Below, piece after piece: positions 11,372-23,914 of a DNA stretch of 64,000 nucleotides. The stretch spans positions 3,472,001 through 3,536,000 of the forward strand of contig JACAAK010000003.1 in the NCBI GenBank assembly GCA_025093985.1, in the 5' to 3' direction. Each line of letters starts with the position of its first letter. Position 1 is the first letter of the stretch. Under the pieces are notes generated by a model. That model searched no databases. It was given only the letters and a program-made list of their open reading frames with translations, and was not told the DNA's origin. The position numbers were made by a program, and so were the translations under genes. Source of the DNA: Calvatia gigantea. Its lineage: Eukaryota > Basidiomycota > Agaricomycetes > Agaricales > Lycoperdaceae.

Positions 11372-14300
11372 ATGGCGATTGAGCAAATTCGCTCGTCGCT
11401 CAAAACTACGTGAGTATATGGGGTGGTGTTGGAGTTGTGGCGGCCTGATGACTTGTTTGCAGTTTTAAAAATGTGCGATCCTTAGGTCCGCTTTACACGT
11501 CCGGTCCAATAACTTTTACGCCAGACGGGTCAAGGATCGTGACCTGTGTAGGAGAGGATGTGTTGTTAACGGGCACCGAGACGGGCATCGAGGTTTGCAG
11601 GTTCCTCGGGGTCAGTGCGGTGTGTTTTCACCTCCTTGCTATTTGCTGATATCATGGGCATAGGACTCACAAACCATCCACTCGTTATGCGTAACTCCGT
11701 CAAGTACTCATCTCGTTGTGTTTTCCGCCTCCCTGTCGCTTCGCATCTATGAGCTACCTTCCACATCTCCAATTATAAAAACTCGGATACTGCCCGTCCG
11801 GACAATTGCAAGAGCTCATGATTCTCCCGTACATGTGTGCAAAGCGGATCCAACCTCGACTTATCTTGCTTCCGGCTCCGCAGACGGCGTAGTGAAGGTC
11901 TGGGATATTCATCGCGGATTCGTCACACATGTCTTCAAAGGCCACGGAGGCGTAGTCAGTGCACTGGCATTTTACTTCCCCAATGAAGCTTCCTCCCTCG
12001 GCACCCCAACAATGCGACTTTTCACGGCCTCAGTAGACACACATATCCGGATATTCAACTTGACGAGCGGCGCTTCAACATCATCTACTAACGGAAAACC
12101 TGAGGCTGTACTCGAGGGGCATGTTTCCGTGCCACGAGGTCTCGATGTCTCGCAGGACGGTCGTTGGTTGATAAGTGCCGGAAGGGATTCCGTCGCACTG
12201 ATGTGGGATCTTTCCGCAAAAGCCTCCTCGAGCCAATCCTCAAAGAAGAAGGCAACAATATCTCCCATGCGTCCTATCTTAACAAAGACCCTACCCTTGC
12301 TTGAAGGAGCCGAGGCTGTCGGCTTCCTACCCATAGGGCAACAACTCCCCGCAACTGTCGACAAGTCCAACGACCTCCTTTTTTACACTGGTGGCTCAAA
12401 AGGTGTCATCAAGATTTGGGACGCACACAAAGGGGAGGTGTTATGGCGGTCAGGCGAAGAACTTGGAAACACAGATGATCAAGAAGAACAACGACAAATC
12501 GTTGATGTGTTGTCAGTTCTTAAACGCAACAATTGATTCGGAAAATGCTTAATCATCTCACTTTTTAGATATGTGCCCTCGTCCGCAACCTTGACTTCCG
12601 TTCATGCCGACCAAAACATTTTATGCTACTCCTTACCGACTGGCAAACTCACCCGACAACTCATTGGTTACAACGACGAAATTATTGACGCCGTGTTCCT
12701 GTCCTCTCCTTTTCCCAACGAAGATTTGCAAATGCCCTTATCTGGCACTTGCCACCAACTCTTCGCTAATCCGCATCTATGCCACTAAAACTTTTGACGC
12801 CCGATTGTTGGGAGGACACACAGACATCGTTCTTGCGCTGGCGAGTGCTGTTAATGGCAAATTACTTGTCAGTGGTAGCAAAGACAAAACAGCTCGGATC
12901 TGGGTGTCCTCGATATCAGAAGGCTCCATGGATTGGGGTTATCACTGTATTGGCATTTGCGAAGGACATGCTGAGAGTATTGGCGCGGTTGCGATGCCCC
13001 AGCAACGACAAGGCGAAACGGAGACATTATCATTTATGTTCACCGGTAGCCAGGACCGCACCATCAAGATGTGGGACCTGGGTACGCTCGGGGATCGGAT
13101 GAACCGTCTTTCGGACCAAAAAACAACCCGGTGTCATAGTCTTACAACCTTCAAAGCTCACGAAAAAGACATAAATTCGCTCGATGTTGCTCCCGATAAC
13201 AGGTTTCTTGCATCCGGCTCTCAGGATCGAACAGCGAAGATCTATGAGATCATTTACATACCTGGCTCCCGAAGTTCTGCGGCCCGTGGAGAGTTAAAGC
13301 TGATTGGTTCATGTAAGGGTCACAAAAGGGGAGTCTGGACTGTCAGATTCAGTCCGTCGGACAGGCTCCTAGCCACTGGTAGTGGAGACAAAACAATCAA
13401 GATGTGGAACCTAGACGATTTTACGTGCATCAAGACTTTCGAGGGGCATACCAACTCAGTGCTACGGATTGACTTCTTAAGTATGGGTCTGCAGCTCGTC
13501 ACTTCTGCATCGGATGGTCTCGTGAAGGTTTGGAATGTGCAAGACGAAGAGTGTGTGACAACACTTGACAACCATGAAGACAAGGTCTGCTTATTCGGCC
13601 GCTTCTTTTTATATCGCGAAACTGAGCCGCCTATAGGTTTGGGCATTGGCAGTCAGTGCAGATGATCGAACCATTGTATCAGGAGCCGCAGATTCCGTGA
13701 TTACGTTCTGGGAAGACTCTACGGAAACGGAGGCCGCGGAGAAGGAGAGTAAACGCGCCGAGATTATTGCCAAGTGAGTTCCGTCCCCCGGTAACGTGTC
13801 ACCTCGGGCGCTGAGCAGGAGTGAAGGGATCAAGACTTCTCGAACTATGTCGCATTACGGGATTACAAGAAAGCTCTGGAGCTTGCCCTCGCCATGAGCC
13901 AGCCGGGCAGATTGTACAATATTTTTAAAGACATCACTTCGTCTAATGCCGAGAACCCTCCAGCAGAAGCTTACACAGGAAATACTCTTGTTGATGAAGT
14001 GATCCATACACTTACAACTCCGGATCTCGCACGGCTTCTCTCTTTCGTGCGCAGCTGGAATTCTAACGCGAAAACTAGTGATGTTGCCCAAAGAATCCTC
14101 TTCGCCATTGTCAAACTTCGATCTGCAGACGACATCTTGCGAGTCTTTGAGGACGAAGCCGCAGTTAAAGTGTTTGCCGAGGCTGAGGGAGAAACCCCAT
14201 CTGCTGGAAAAATTGGGATGACCGCGGTCAAAGAGTTAATCGAGGCAATAATTCCCTACACTGAACGACATTTTTCTAAGGTGGATCGGCTACTACAGGA

Positions 14301-14394
14301 AAGCTATGTGATTGACTATATTCTTGCGGAGATGGACGGTGGTATGTTCGCTGCGGAAGATGTCGAATACGGGATGGAAGTAGATGCCTACTAA
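11372..14394 (+). CDS. UTP13: U3 snoRNA-associated WD40 protein Utp13 (apparent frameshift)
   Basis: Component of the UTP-B subcomplex of the small-subunit processome, which acts in 18S rRNA maturation in the nucleolus. Repeated WD40 blades are visible (LASGSADGVVKVWDIHRG, LLVSGSKDKTARIW, FTGSQDRTIKMWDLG, LASGSQDRTAKIYEI, LLATGSGDKTIKMWNLDDF, LVTSASDGLVKVWNV), then the C-terminal helical Utp13 domain from FSNYVALRDYKKALELALAM to MEVDAY. Introns are at 11410-11462, 11611-11663, 12512-12568, 13585-13636 and 13774-13826. Between DLQMP and YLALATNSSLIRIY (12731-12742) the frame slips by one extra base, so automatic models will split it. The stop overlaps the stop of the neighbouring minus-strand gene. 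Confidence 0.93.
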
Positions 14395-15255
14395 GCATTA
14401 CTTCCTCCCTGCCCGGTCAAAGAAAATTTGCCCAATCGGCAACCCTGTGCTCCGTTACACAATAAAACATATTCCCCGTCTTTGACTGCCTCCCTGACGA
14501 GCGTATCGTCCTGATCCTCGTCAATAATCTTTTGTTCAAGGAGCCATTTTCGAAATACACCTGGGAGACACCCATATTTGGCGTTGGGTGTCACCCAACG
14601 CGACCCGCGACGGAAGGCAATGTTGTATATGCTGGTTTCGAGGATGTGATTATCCTTATCGACCAAGAGCACCTCAAAGCCTGGACCCCCAGGTGCTGTC
14701 AAGGCTGGAATGTTATTCCTGGCGCGTGCTTCGTCGTATATCGTTCGGTGTGTAGTTTTGGTCCTTGTAAAAAGTGAAGGTGTGGTTGAGGAGTGATCGA
14801 TTTGAATATCAATCACATTGTTCGGCGGTTTGCTTGGTGGATCCCCATGCGCCAGGAGACTTGGGTCTTCGACGAACCCTGGGACCGGCGCACAGGTCGT
14901 TTGGAAAACACCCCGACGGTCAATAGTGACCCGCACCTGTTATACCCTGGCTCAAAGTGCAAGTTCAGAAGATATAGATAGAACCCACCCTCAGAGCAGT
15001 GGGACTGGCATCCTTCAACGCTTTGTAGCCTTCAACGGCTTTCAAGCACATAGATTTAAAACTGTTATAATCCTGCAAAACTTTCTGAGCCTCTGTCCAC
15101 TTGTGATCCCGAGATGCGTCAACGAGTCGTTGAAAGTGATACGAGAGAAGAAGAAAAGGGCTGGGACCGCTACCATCGTCATTCCACGACAACTTTTCCA
15201 GACTCTCGTCGTATCTGGTGGTTGTAAGGAGACTGTACTCTTGTTCTTCAGTCAT
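14391..15255 (-). CDS. ABZ2: PLP class IV aminotransferase fold, probable aminodeoxychorismate lyase
   Basis: Two exons. The first (from ATG 15255) reads MTEEQEYSLLTTTRYDE and contains LLSYHFQRLVDA, the YHxxRL signature of this family. A short intron (about 14937-14987) leads to VRVTIDRRG. The second exon holds TRTKTTHRTIYDEARAR, where the Lys is the likely PLP anchor, and ETSIYNIAFRRG and GCLPGVFRKWLLEQ, the cofactor- and substrate-side loops. Aminodeoxychorismate lyase splits 4-amino-4-deoxychorismate to p-aminobenzoate and pyruvate for folate synthesis. Another class IV enzyme cannot be fully excluded. The gene ends tail-to-tail inside the last codons of UTP13, so the 3' ends of the two transcripts must overlap. 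Confidence 0.78.
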
Positions 15256-15460
15256 TGGAATGAGTTAGATAGAGCAGAGAACGAGGTATGGATTCACGCG
15301 GGGTAAATTGAGTATTTAATACCGCATAAACAGGTGTGACGTCACACATGTATCTATGAAAACCCCATTCGTCCAGGCAGCAATCAACGTTTCAACATTT
15401 CAACAACCTTCCACAAAACCGAAACACAACTCCCTTCGGGTTTTTCGTGTCCTGGGTAAC

Positions 15461-17061
15461 TTATACCTTGCCAGAGGGATAAATTGTGTCATTGGGTGGG
15501 AATTTTGCATCAATACTAGCGCCATCGGTAACGGTCTCCTTCTGGACCTGGATGGACTGAACGGACATGCCTGGGCCTGCTAAGGTCTGGCTGTGGTTGT
15601 GGAGGCGGTATGTGTTCTGGGGGGGGATTCAGATATTTCCCTCTTGAGATCGCGAAGATGATTACTTACGCCACTGTCAGCATCCATAGTACCAGCAGCA
15701 TTCTGCTTAAGTTCGATACGGGCGTTGAGAGTGTCCAATAAGGTCTAGGTGGCCACCTGGTAAGACGTGACAATTGAAATCCAAATGGGTAATACTTACA
15801 TTAGTATAGATACGACCGATGGGGTATGCGAACATGGCATACAAGTTCGTGTCCCTGTGGAGGAGGAAACTGAACAGGTCTGCCAAAGCAAAGATCGAGG
15901 CGAAAAGCCCAGTCTGGATAGCTCCTCGGATAAGCCGGTTGATGATTGTATCGGTCTTTCGGAATCCGGTTCGTGCACGAGATAGTGCATATGTTAGCAC
16001 GGCTAAGGAGGGGTCGGGTCAATGACCCGTCTCAAGATGGCAGAAATGGGCGTCTACCAGTGATCAGAAGATCTGCACTAGTCTGGAACCCAAGCCAGCA
16101 GATCACGAAGGGCTCCAAGGGTTTGAAATTGCGCACGCTGGTTAACATGTGAGTACCGGTGTGCCATCGGGATCTGACTGCACTGACTCGTTGATGATCC
16201 CAGAGCGGATTCCGGCATAGACTCCAAAAACAAATCCTAGGATACTCAAAATACCGATGACGCCACAGATGATCTTGCTCTTCGTTAACAGTAAGACACT
16301 GGAATCCACATTTAACAGTCTAGGTAGCGCTCATTGATGGACCTCATGTACACTCACCGATGACTAAGGAAACCCTGCGTGAGCAATGCCGCGACAGCGG
16401 TCGCGACGGCCGTGAAAGGGATGGTCCATCCAACGACTGAAATGCGCCGTCAGAAACTTGGAAGGTGGCCTCAATCAACCAGCAACTCACATAGGAGGCT
16501 TTCCGGATGGTTAAAGTTGGTGACGCTTAAAATGAAGTTCCACTCAATCTCCGGTCCCGCGGAAACCAACACCTGCCTACTTACCACATCTCCCATCCAG
16601 CATAGACAGCCCTTTTAGAGACAGTAAGTATCCGTTGAACTCCCAACGCCACCTCAATGGCGACTCACACAACGCTATGCAGAGTGTCGGTGACGAAGAG
16701 AGTAGCTACAACAGCCCTAAGATCACAAGGTCAGTGAGATCCAATGTTGAGCCGAGGGTCGGCGTCGTACTTAATCCAGAAGGGATCGTTAAATTCTGCC
16801 GCATGATTGATGAGGGTGATCCTGAAAATAATAAACGGAAGGTGACTCACTCGTGTTCTTGTAAACCAAAAATTGGTACGTCACAAACCCATACAGGTAT
16901 GTGTTCACTTGATAATAATAATGAGTCTAAATAGAAGACACGTTGCACAGGATCTTACAGAAAAGGCCGAGCAGTAGGACCCCTGGTTGGTTCGATCAGT
17001 GGGTATAACAGCAACATTACTTTCAGGTTCACTAACCGACAGTCTTATCAAAAGCACCCAT
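15461..17061 (-). CDS. DUF6534-type multi-pass membrane protein
   Basis: Many short exons read on the minus strand. The start is MGAFDKTVG, then GVLLLGLFCKIL, YGFVTYQFLVYKNT, AVVATLFVTDTLHSVV, VGWTIPFTAVATAVAALLTQ, LLTKSKIICGVIGILSILGF, the diagnostic RTGFRKTDTIINRLIRGAIQ-TGLFASIFALADLFSFLLHR and NLYAMFAYPIGRIYTN, then TLLDTLNARIELKQNAAG and a polar tail. About seven hydrophobic segments are expected, as in the agaricomycete DUF6534 family, whose function is unknown. The first junction after FCKIL could not be resolved cleanly. The gene is divergent from the O-methyltransferase. Confidence 0.85.
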
Positions 17062-17737
17062 GATGAAGTTTAAACGCTGATCAAGGAATTGGAGGAGCGG
17101 CGAGCGGGTTGAAGGAGGGGATACAAATCTCCCCAGCTTTATAAAGACCGCACACCAAGGGTCAGGACAGTTTACAGAAAACTGTGCAAGTTCCCTTGCG
17201 TTGGGACACCTTCAAAAAGAGAATTTTTCAGTTTTTTCAGTTTTACCCATTGGCCCTTGGAGTTGGTCCCGTAAGGAGTATGTAAAAACATGCCTAGATG
17301 TTTCTTTTACCTGAACGTCACTGGGGACCCTATCGGATTCATTGTCCACTAAGGTGGCGACTCCTGTGCTTTTACGGGACAGGATCGGATACTGTACCCG
17401 TCCCTCTGTGGATGAATTGTTCGTTTATTTGGCATAGTTCATTAGATCTTGGACATTCGGAGATATCCAAATTTGGTTAGTGCAACTCACTCAGAGGCTC
17501 ACGTAGTTGTTGATCCCTGTAGGAGGTACACAAGGCAGCAATTAATCCTCTGTTCAGAACATTCCATGGGGGCCTCGTGTCCTTATTCCGGTGTCTTGAC
17601 GTACGGAAAATCTGGTCTCCCCAACGATTGGTTATTGGCACGAAATAGTTATGCTGGTGTTGTCCCATGCTCCACGGTAATTTTTCATAAATATCGAGCC
17701 AACGCGAAAGCGAAAACCATCCACCTTCTCGCGCACC
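17062..17737. promoter_or_regulatory. Bidirectional promoter region, DUF6534 / O-methyltransferase
   Basis: The gap separates two divergent starts. It contains the palindrome CTTTATAAAG at about 17137-17146, a TATA-like element about 76-85 bases upstream of the DUF6534 start and readable on either strand, and T-runs (ttttttcagtttttcagtttt type) around 17223-17245. No coding frame is supported. Confidence 0.45.
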
Positions 17738-19658
17738 ATGTTTCTCTCTGAGATTACCAGTCTCCAAACCACCCTCAATGCGGCCCTTGACGTATTCAAG
17801 GCTGAACTGGCTGCTCAAAACCTCTCGGAGCCGTCATTGAATACATCTAAACCCCATCCCACGGACGCCATCACATTTCTTCCCACTCCAGCGATGTTTG
17901 AAGCGCGCCGCACAGCTCTAGCGTCTTTGGTATTCTCTATATATTCAATTTACTGCGCGTAAATAATAACTGGTCTCAGAGTCTTATCAAAACATTGGTT
18001 CAATCACCCTATGATGCCCTTACTGCCAATACTTGGATGCCCCTTGAGACAGCCGGTTTGCGGCTTGCTGCAGATATCGGTTTGGCCACTGTGCTGGGGG
18101 AATCTGAAGATGGTCTCAGCATTTCTGAGATTGCAGAGAAGACTGGAGTCGATGGTCTTAAACTTGGCAAGTACACTTCGATAAAGCGATAGACTTGCAT
18201 CTGAACCTGCCTTGCATTTAGAGCGAGTTCTACGCCTGCTCATAACACAAGGCTGGTTCCGCGAACCGCGTCAGGGCCATTTTGCTAATAACCGAATGAG
18301 TAATATCATCAAGAATGATCAGCCTGGTTTCCACCTGGCTACGTATATGTAAGTACTTCTCTTTGGGCATCGTTGTGAAGGTACTGACTTCGCGGGCTAT
18401 CATAGGAATGCCTTGTTTAGCAAGGTTTCTGATAGCTACCCCATGATGATCAATCATCCGGACTCGGAATTCCGTAAGAACGCGGATCCGTTCCATACGG
18501 CTTTCCAACTAGCTTATAATACCGATGGCGCGTACTTCGGTGCGGGTGGTTGGCTCACTAAGGATCCACAGGAAGCCGTGAAGTTTGGCCTCGCGTACGT
18601 GTCTGAGGGACCGCCTATTCAGATGACCTGACCAGACTTCCTTAGCCTTGGCGCTGTAGGCCCAACGTCCGACCCTGGTGTTGCGGCAGACTTCCCATGG
18701 GCCGAGATTTGCAAAGGGAAAGATGGGATTGTTGACGTCGGCGGGGGCCAGGGAACTCTCTGCTGCTCCCTTGCGGTCAAGTCCGTCTCAATTCATATTC
18801 GTTATTTCTCCCTGGAATTTAAACAAATACCTAGATATCCCGGGATCGAACAATTTATCGTTCAGGACCTCCCAGAAACGAAGGAGGCAGCTGAATCCTA
18901 TATCGTGTCTCAGAGTCTTTCCCACAGGGTTGTCTTCGAGGCCCAGGACTTTTTCAAGCCTCAACAACGCAAGGGAAAATATGTTTACGTTATGCAACGA
19001 GGTATGTCAGCCATCTCGTTTCTTGAAGAATGGAGCAATGTCCGATTTTCGTAGTCCTACATGACTGGAGTACCGAAGATGGTGAGGCGCCGCCACACCT
19101 CTCAATGCAATTGTCTAACATTGTTATCTGTCTCCAGGTGCCAAGATGTTACGCCACATCCGCGATGTCCTCAATGAAAATGTGGATTTGTTACTTTCTC
19201 CTACTGTACCTCTCAACTGACCATTGCCATGGATGCCAGAGCTGCCTTTTGATTATTGATACTATAATCCAATCTGCAGTTGTTTCTAGTAGCGGCCCTT
19301 CATTCAAAGAGTCGCTCGCAAAGCTCGAGCAATCTGGTTACACGCCTGTGCCGCCACCCCAGTTCCTGCCCCTCGATTTTGGAGAGGCTAGCCGTATGCA
19401 ACATCAGATTAATGTTGCTTTAACCGCCCTTTGCAACTGTAAGTAATTGGAATATTTGTGGCGATACGAGACCTGATGATTTTGAAGCATTTGAGCGGAC
19501 TCTTCCTCAACTCGAGGAGATGGTGACTCAGGGAGGACTTAAGATCAAGAAGGTGCATGCTACCCGGTAAGGTCCCCTATCAGAATCTCGCGTGTATGTG
19601 CACTGATTAGGGTGTTTTCAGTGGTTGGGCATCGATCACGGAGGTCGAGTTGGCTTGA
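17738..19658 (+). CDS. SAM-dependent O-methyltransferase (plant COMT-like, class II)
   Basis: Opens MFLSEITSLQTTLNAALDVF. A winged-helix dimerisation region follows (TWMPLETAGLRLAADIGLAT, ISEIAEKTGVDGLKLERVLRLL, WFREPRQGHFANNRMS). The SAM site is VDVGGGQGTL, followed by the QDLP acidic position, KYVYVMQRVLHDWSTEDGAK with the His-Asp pair used as catalytic base in this family, and the end GGLKIKKVHATRGWASITEVELA. Eight or more short introns are inferred from conserved blocks. Such enzymes methylate small phenolic or polyketide hydroxyls, so a secondary-metabolite role is likely but the substrate is unknown. No polyketide synthase or terpene synthase lies in the window. Confidence 0.88.
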
Positions 19659-19919
19659 ATGGACGGCCGGGACGCCAGTGGACGGCTACTGTTATCAGAT
19701 TGTAGCAATTTTTTGTTGAAAGTTATGTTATATTGGCTTTTTGCACGCAATGCGGACCTGTGGCAAAACAGGTTGCGTTTACTGAGTCTAATGTCGGGAA
19801 TATGTTGCAGCGTGGTCTAGCTCCTGTGCTATACACACGTGACTGTGGGTGTCTCAGCATCATTGCCTTTAACTGCGCTGCTGCGGGATTGCCTTGCTTT
19901 CGCCACCCACCTCATCGCA

Positions 19920-22900
19920 ATGTTCACAATCAAGGCGACGTACAGAAATGAGACGCGAAAATTCTCTTTCTCAGCCACTACTTTCCCGACTTTCGAGCAG
20001 TTGTGCAACCAGGTACGGATCGGTTCAGGCCCTCCAAAATAATGAGACTTATTGCAATCACAAGCTGTTCCGCGTTTTTCCTTTAAGTCAAAGTTACTAC
20101 TTATCGAAGCTGCTGTTTTCTCCCAACGCAGTCCAAGGGGGACGGATTCTCATTGGGAGAGAGGTCCATACTTGCGACGATTATAACAAGAGCATTGGGC
20201 CATATAAAGAACGCTTGTGGCCACAAGGTCTTCTCAGGTTTTCCGTTTACGATGAAACTCCTCGCAAGGTTCCAAGCACCTCCCAGGAATCCGTGAATTC
20301 GTTTGAGCCTTGTTTCTTGTCATCGTTACCACCGGTTGCAGGGAGTTCAAGTGTATTGAATACCCCGGTCGCTTATTCTGCGTCTTCTGTTTCGAGTGCT
20401 ATGGATGTTGACCATGGGCTGGAAGGTGCAAAGGGAAAGGCTACCTCTTCTAGCTCCTGTTGCTCGGTCCAGTCGGCGAGGCGAGATATTCAGGGGCTTA
20501 TCACAAGTTTCAAAGAGGATCTGGATTACATCGTCAAGACGAGCTTCCCCGATAAGGAAACCATGACTCCGTCTCCCCCACCCTCAACTCTTCCACTCTT
20601 TCCCCCGTCGGCTTTGGGCGCTCACTATGGTGCGCCAGGACATTCCCCGTTATGTTCCGCTTGTGCCCAAAGCAGGCAATGTTCCTGGTCTGTTTGTGAC
20701 TGTTGTCACATTGTAGAAGTGAGTCAAATCTCCAGTTTACCGTGGCAGTGGAGGTTTAATATCGGAACAGTGCGTCGATTGTTCTGGCAAATCTCCTTCC
20801 CTCTGCTTTGGAACCATGGGAGACCATCGATGGAGGCAATACCCGAAACCTCCAGCCATGTATTCCCGGCTGGGGACGCAGCCGGGAAGTCAAGGGTTTT
20901 CAGTGGGCGACACTTCGACTTCAATGCCTTGGTCGACCTCAGGTGATATCACGCCTCGCCGCGAAGAGGGTTCGAATCCAATTATCCCTTTCATTCCGCC
21001 ACCAATCACACCTGTGCATCCAGGCGGGTCTACCGCGGCCACTGCACCTTTGGCCCGGTCTTCTTTCCCAGTCCACTTGGGGGTTATTTGCGATAGTTGT
21101 GAAAACGTCATCGAGGGTGTCAGGCACAAGTGCCTGGATTGTTCCGGTCAGTGTTTTGGATGTATGATTCGTACAACACCTGGACTTATGTGCCACCAGA
21201 CTATGATTTGTGTAGCAATTGTATTCGCTTAGGGGGAGCAGAGCGGCATAACCCCTTCCATGAATTCTTTGAAATCACCACGCCGGGCCGTGTCATTGTT
21301 CATAGGGTTAACAATCGCGGCGCTGACGCCGAGCGGGGTCATCATGCCACTGGAGAATCCGACAAGGTCGTCTCTCATTATGCTACTTGTGACTTATGTG
21401 ATTCGCGCATTGAAGGAGATCGCTATGTGAGTGTTTATCTCTTACTCAAGCATTGCTGACCACTCCAATCAGAAATGTTTGGATTGCCCTGATTTTGATA
21501 CTTGCTCGAGTTGTTTCGGGTAATGTACTTTACTCGGTCATCAAGGTTCGACCATACTTACTCGCCACAGTATTACCGAAATTCAACACCCTGGTCATGG
21601 TTTTGCCAGGTTACGGCGCCAAGAGGACTACATTGTAAGACCATCACTCTATCCCGACCCGATTCTAATACTGTAAATTTTTCACGCAGAAACGTAATCA
21701 TCCTCCTCGGACCGCCCACTTCGCCGCTTGCAATAGTGAGTACCGTGAGTTTATTACTCTTTCAGTGGCCTTAACTCGTAAGTGCACAGTTTGTACAAAG
21801 CGCATTTATGGAGTCCGATTCAAATGCATGCACCCTGACTGCTCTGATTTCGACCTCTGCGACCTCTGCGAGGCACACCCTATCCCCTTGCATCCTGAAA
21901 CTCATCCGCTATTGAAGTTAAAGACGCCAAACGGTCCAATTCCTGAAGTTTGCCATCCATTCGACCTGGGGGCGAATGAAAATCGTCAGCCCGACATTGT
22001 CCCCGACGCCATTCCCGGTAACGGCGATCAACATGCGGCTCCAATTCCGCCGGAGCCTACCGACAGTACGAGAAATCCGTTTGTCTGGGGATATATGCAA
22101 GCGCCCTCGTCAGATGAATTCAACCCTAGGACACCCTTAGTACAACCAACGATCATACCTCGCCTGGATGAAATATCTCCTTCGATCATCCATGTTCCTT
22201 CGCTAGAAGGCCAGCCGCCTCCGAGTTCTTCTGAAAGTGTCAAGCATATTCCTGCGAACCCCATCGTTGGGCTCACCAGGGAAGGGGTAGATAAAGAGAG
22301 ATCAAAAGTTCGGGCAGAATCCCCTTCCCCGGATAATGATATTCATACTTCGGGGCGCCCGACGTGGCCTGGTTCTGTTGCGGAACTGGCACACCTCATG
22401 GCATCGGTCTCTTTCTCACGTGGCCGTTCGAGCTCTTCCAGTCTCGTTCACTTAGGCAGAGCTTCTGAAGTTACTCCTGCTGTTTCGCCCCTGACTGGGG
22501 AAGAAACGCTATTGAAGCCACCTGTCGAGGAGACCCCGACGTATATGCGGCAGAAGTCATCACAACCTGTTACCGTATCTCGACACACACTTGCCATGTT
22601 GCTCAATGGCTATCAATCTCCGTCAAGTGTTGAGTCGTTCTCTTCGGCACCATCTGTGTTACTGGATGAACCCAAGGCGACTGCGCCTCCCTCCGATGCT
22701 AGTGGCGGTGAGATTATCGAGAAGCCCCTGCCGGAAATTAAAACAGCCGCTATCGTCGTTGAAGAGAACCACAAGGAGACGGTCAAAGGAGGTGTTCCAG
22801 AGGCAGCTCAAAAAACAACGGAAGAAGCCAGAATTTATCTCAGTGCTATGTTTGTCAAGGATATCACGGTTACTGACGGACAAATCTTCCCTCCTGGTGC

Positions 22901-23689
22901 AGAATTTATGAAGTGTTGGAGAATGTTGAATGATTCGGAACATGATTGGCCCGAAACAACGGAGCTGGTCTACATAGCAGGTGAAACCCTCGGTATGAAG
23001 AAAGACAGTCCTGTCCGGGTTGGATCGGTTGAAGCAGGCACGGAAGTTGAGCTTTGGACTGGCGAACTGAAGGTACGTAAATCCAGCATAAGAAGAGCCC
23101 TCTAAGATTGATTTACCATCTATTAGGCCCCCGACGTTGCTGGAAGATATGTCAGTTACTGGAGACTACGAGATGGGAATGGTGGAGTATTCGGTGATAG
23201 CATTTGGATCGAGTAAGGTTTCCGTCCCTCGACCGAACATCACATGCTAATAGGGGTTTGTGCTCTGGTGCATGTAGTATCACTGTCGCGGATGCCCATC
23301 TGACGGACGAGTCGGACAAATCCATCGCAGCATCTCTTGTTGTTATGCCCCAATCTGTGCACACGGTTGCAACTGAAAGATCAAACGAGGGTGTAACGTC
23401 GGCTTCCGCCCCGGTTCCAGGTCAAAGTATGGCAAGCGACGCGATCCTATCTGGTAGGTCTCCGACGGTAGCTACACTGTCCCTCCCGTCGTCATCTTCT
23501 GTTGATGGTGTCGGCTCGGATACGGATTCCGAAGTATCATTGGTTAGCATTCCGTCATCGGGTGACGGTGAGGTCTGGGAGGACGTTGAGCCGGTTAGGG
23601 ATGCTACTACGGCAAACAACAGACAGATTGGAAGCGAGGGGATTGACTACGTGCTCCTGTACGACGATTGGTCATCGGAGGATGAGTAA
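19920..23689 (+). CDS. NBR1-like selective autophagy receptor (PB1, ZZ fingers, FW domain, LIR)
   Basis: N-terminal PB1 domain: MFTIKATYRNETRKFSFSAT, then after a 52-base intron (20013-20064) LFRVFPLSQSYYLSKLLF and ILIGREVHTCDDYN. Next is a Cys-rich partial finger, then three ZZ fingers: ICDSCENVIEGVRHKCLDC, TCDLCDSRIEGDRYKCLDC and CTVCTKRIYGVRFKCMHPDC. A long disordered linker precedes the FW (four-Trp) domain: MFVKDITVTDGQIFPPGAEF, MKCWRMLNDSEHDWP and GRYVSYWRLRDGNGGVFGDS. The tail contains GEVWEDVEP, a WxxV LIR/AIM-like motif after acidic residues, and DYVLLYDDWSSEDE. No UBA is seen. Proteins of this type bind cargo through FW and ZZ domains and Atg8 through the LIR. A CACGTG box lies about 79 bases upstream. 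Confidence 0.93.
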
Positions 23690-23914
23690 AGGAATGGAGA
23701 TTGATGGATGTTCCGGTCACCCCTTGTAACGACTAAGGGGTTGTACAACATGTGTATATCTTCTTTCCGTATTTTCTTATTTCCCCGTTTCTACAGGAAT
23801 CAATCTGAACACTCCACTGAGTTTGTTAGTGCGGACTTGAGACCCGTAGATACAGGATTGAGAATTAAATTAGCGAACGGCGTATCCAATGAATACTAAG
23901 TACTTTTTCGCAGA

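Noticed and set aside
17477..17818. A minus-strand frame of 113 codons overlapping the methyltransferase start
   Set aside because: Antisense to a well-supported exon and without recognisable content.
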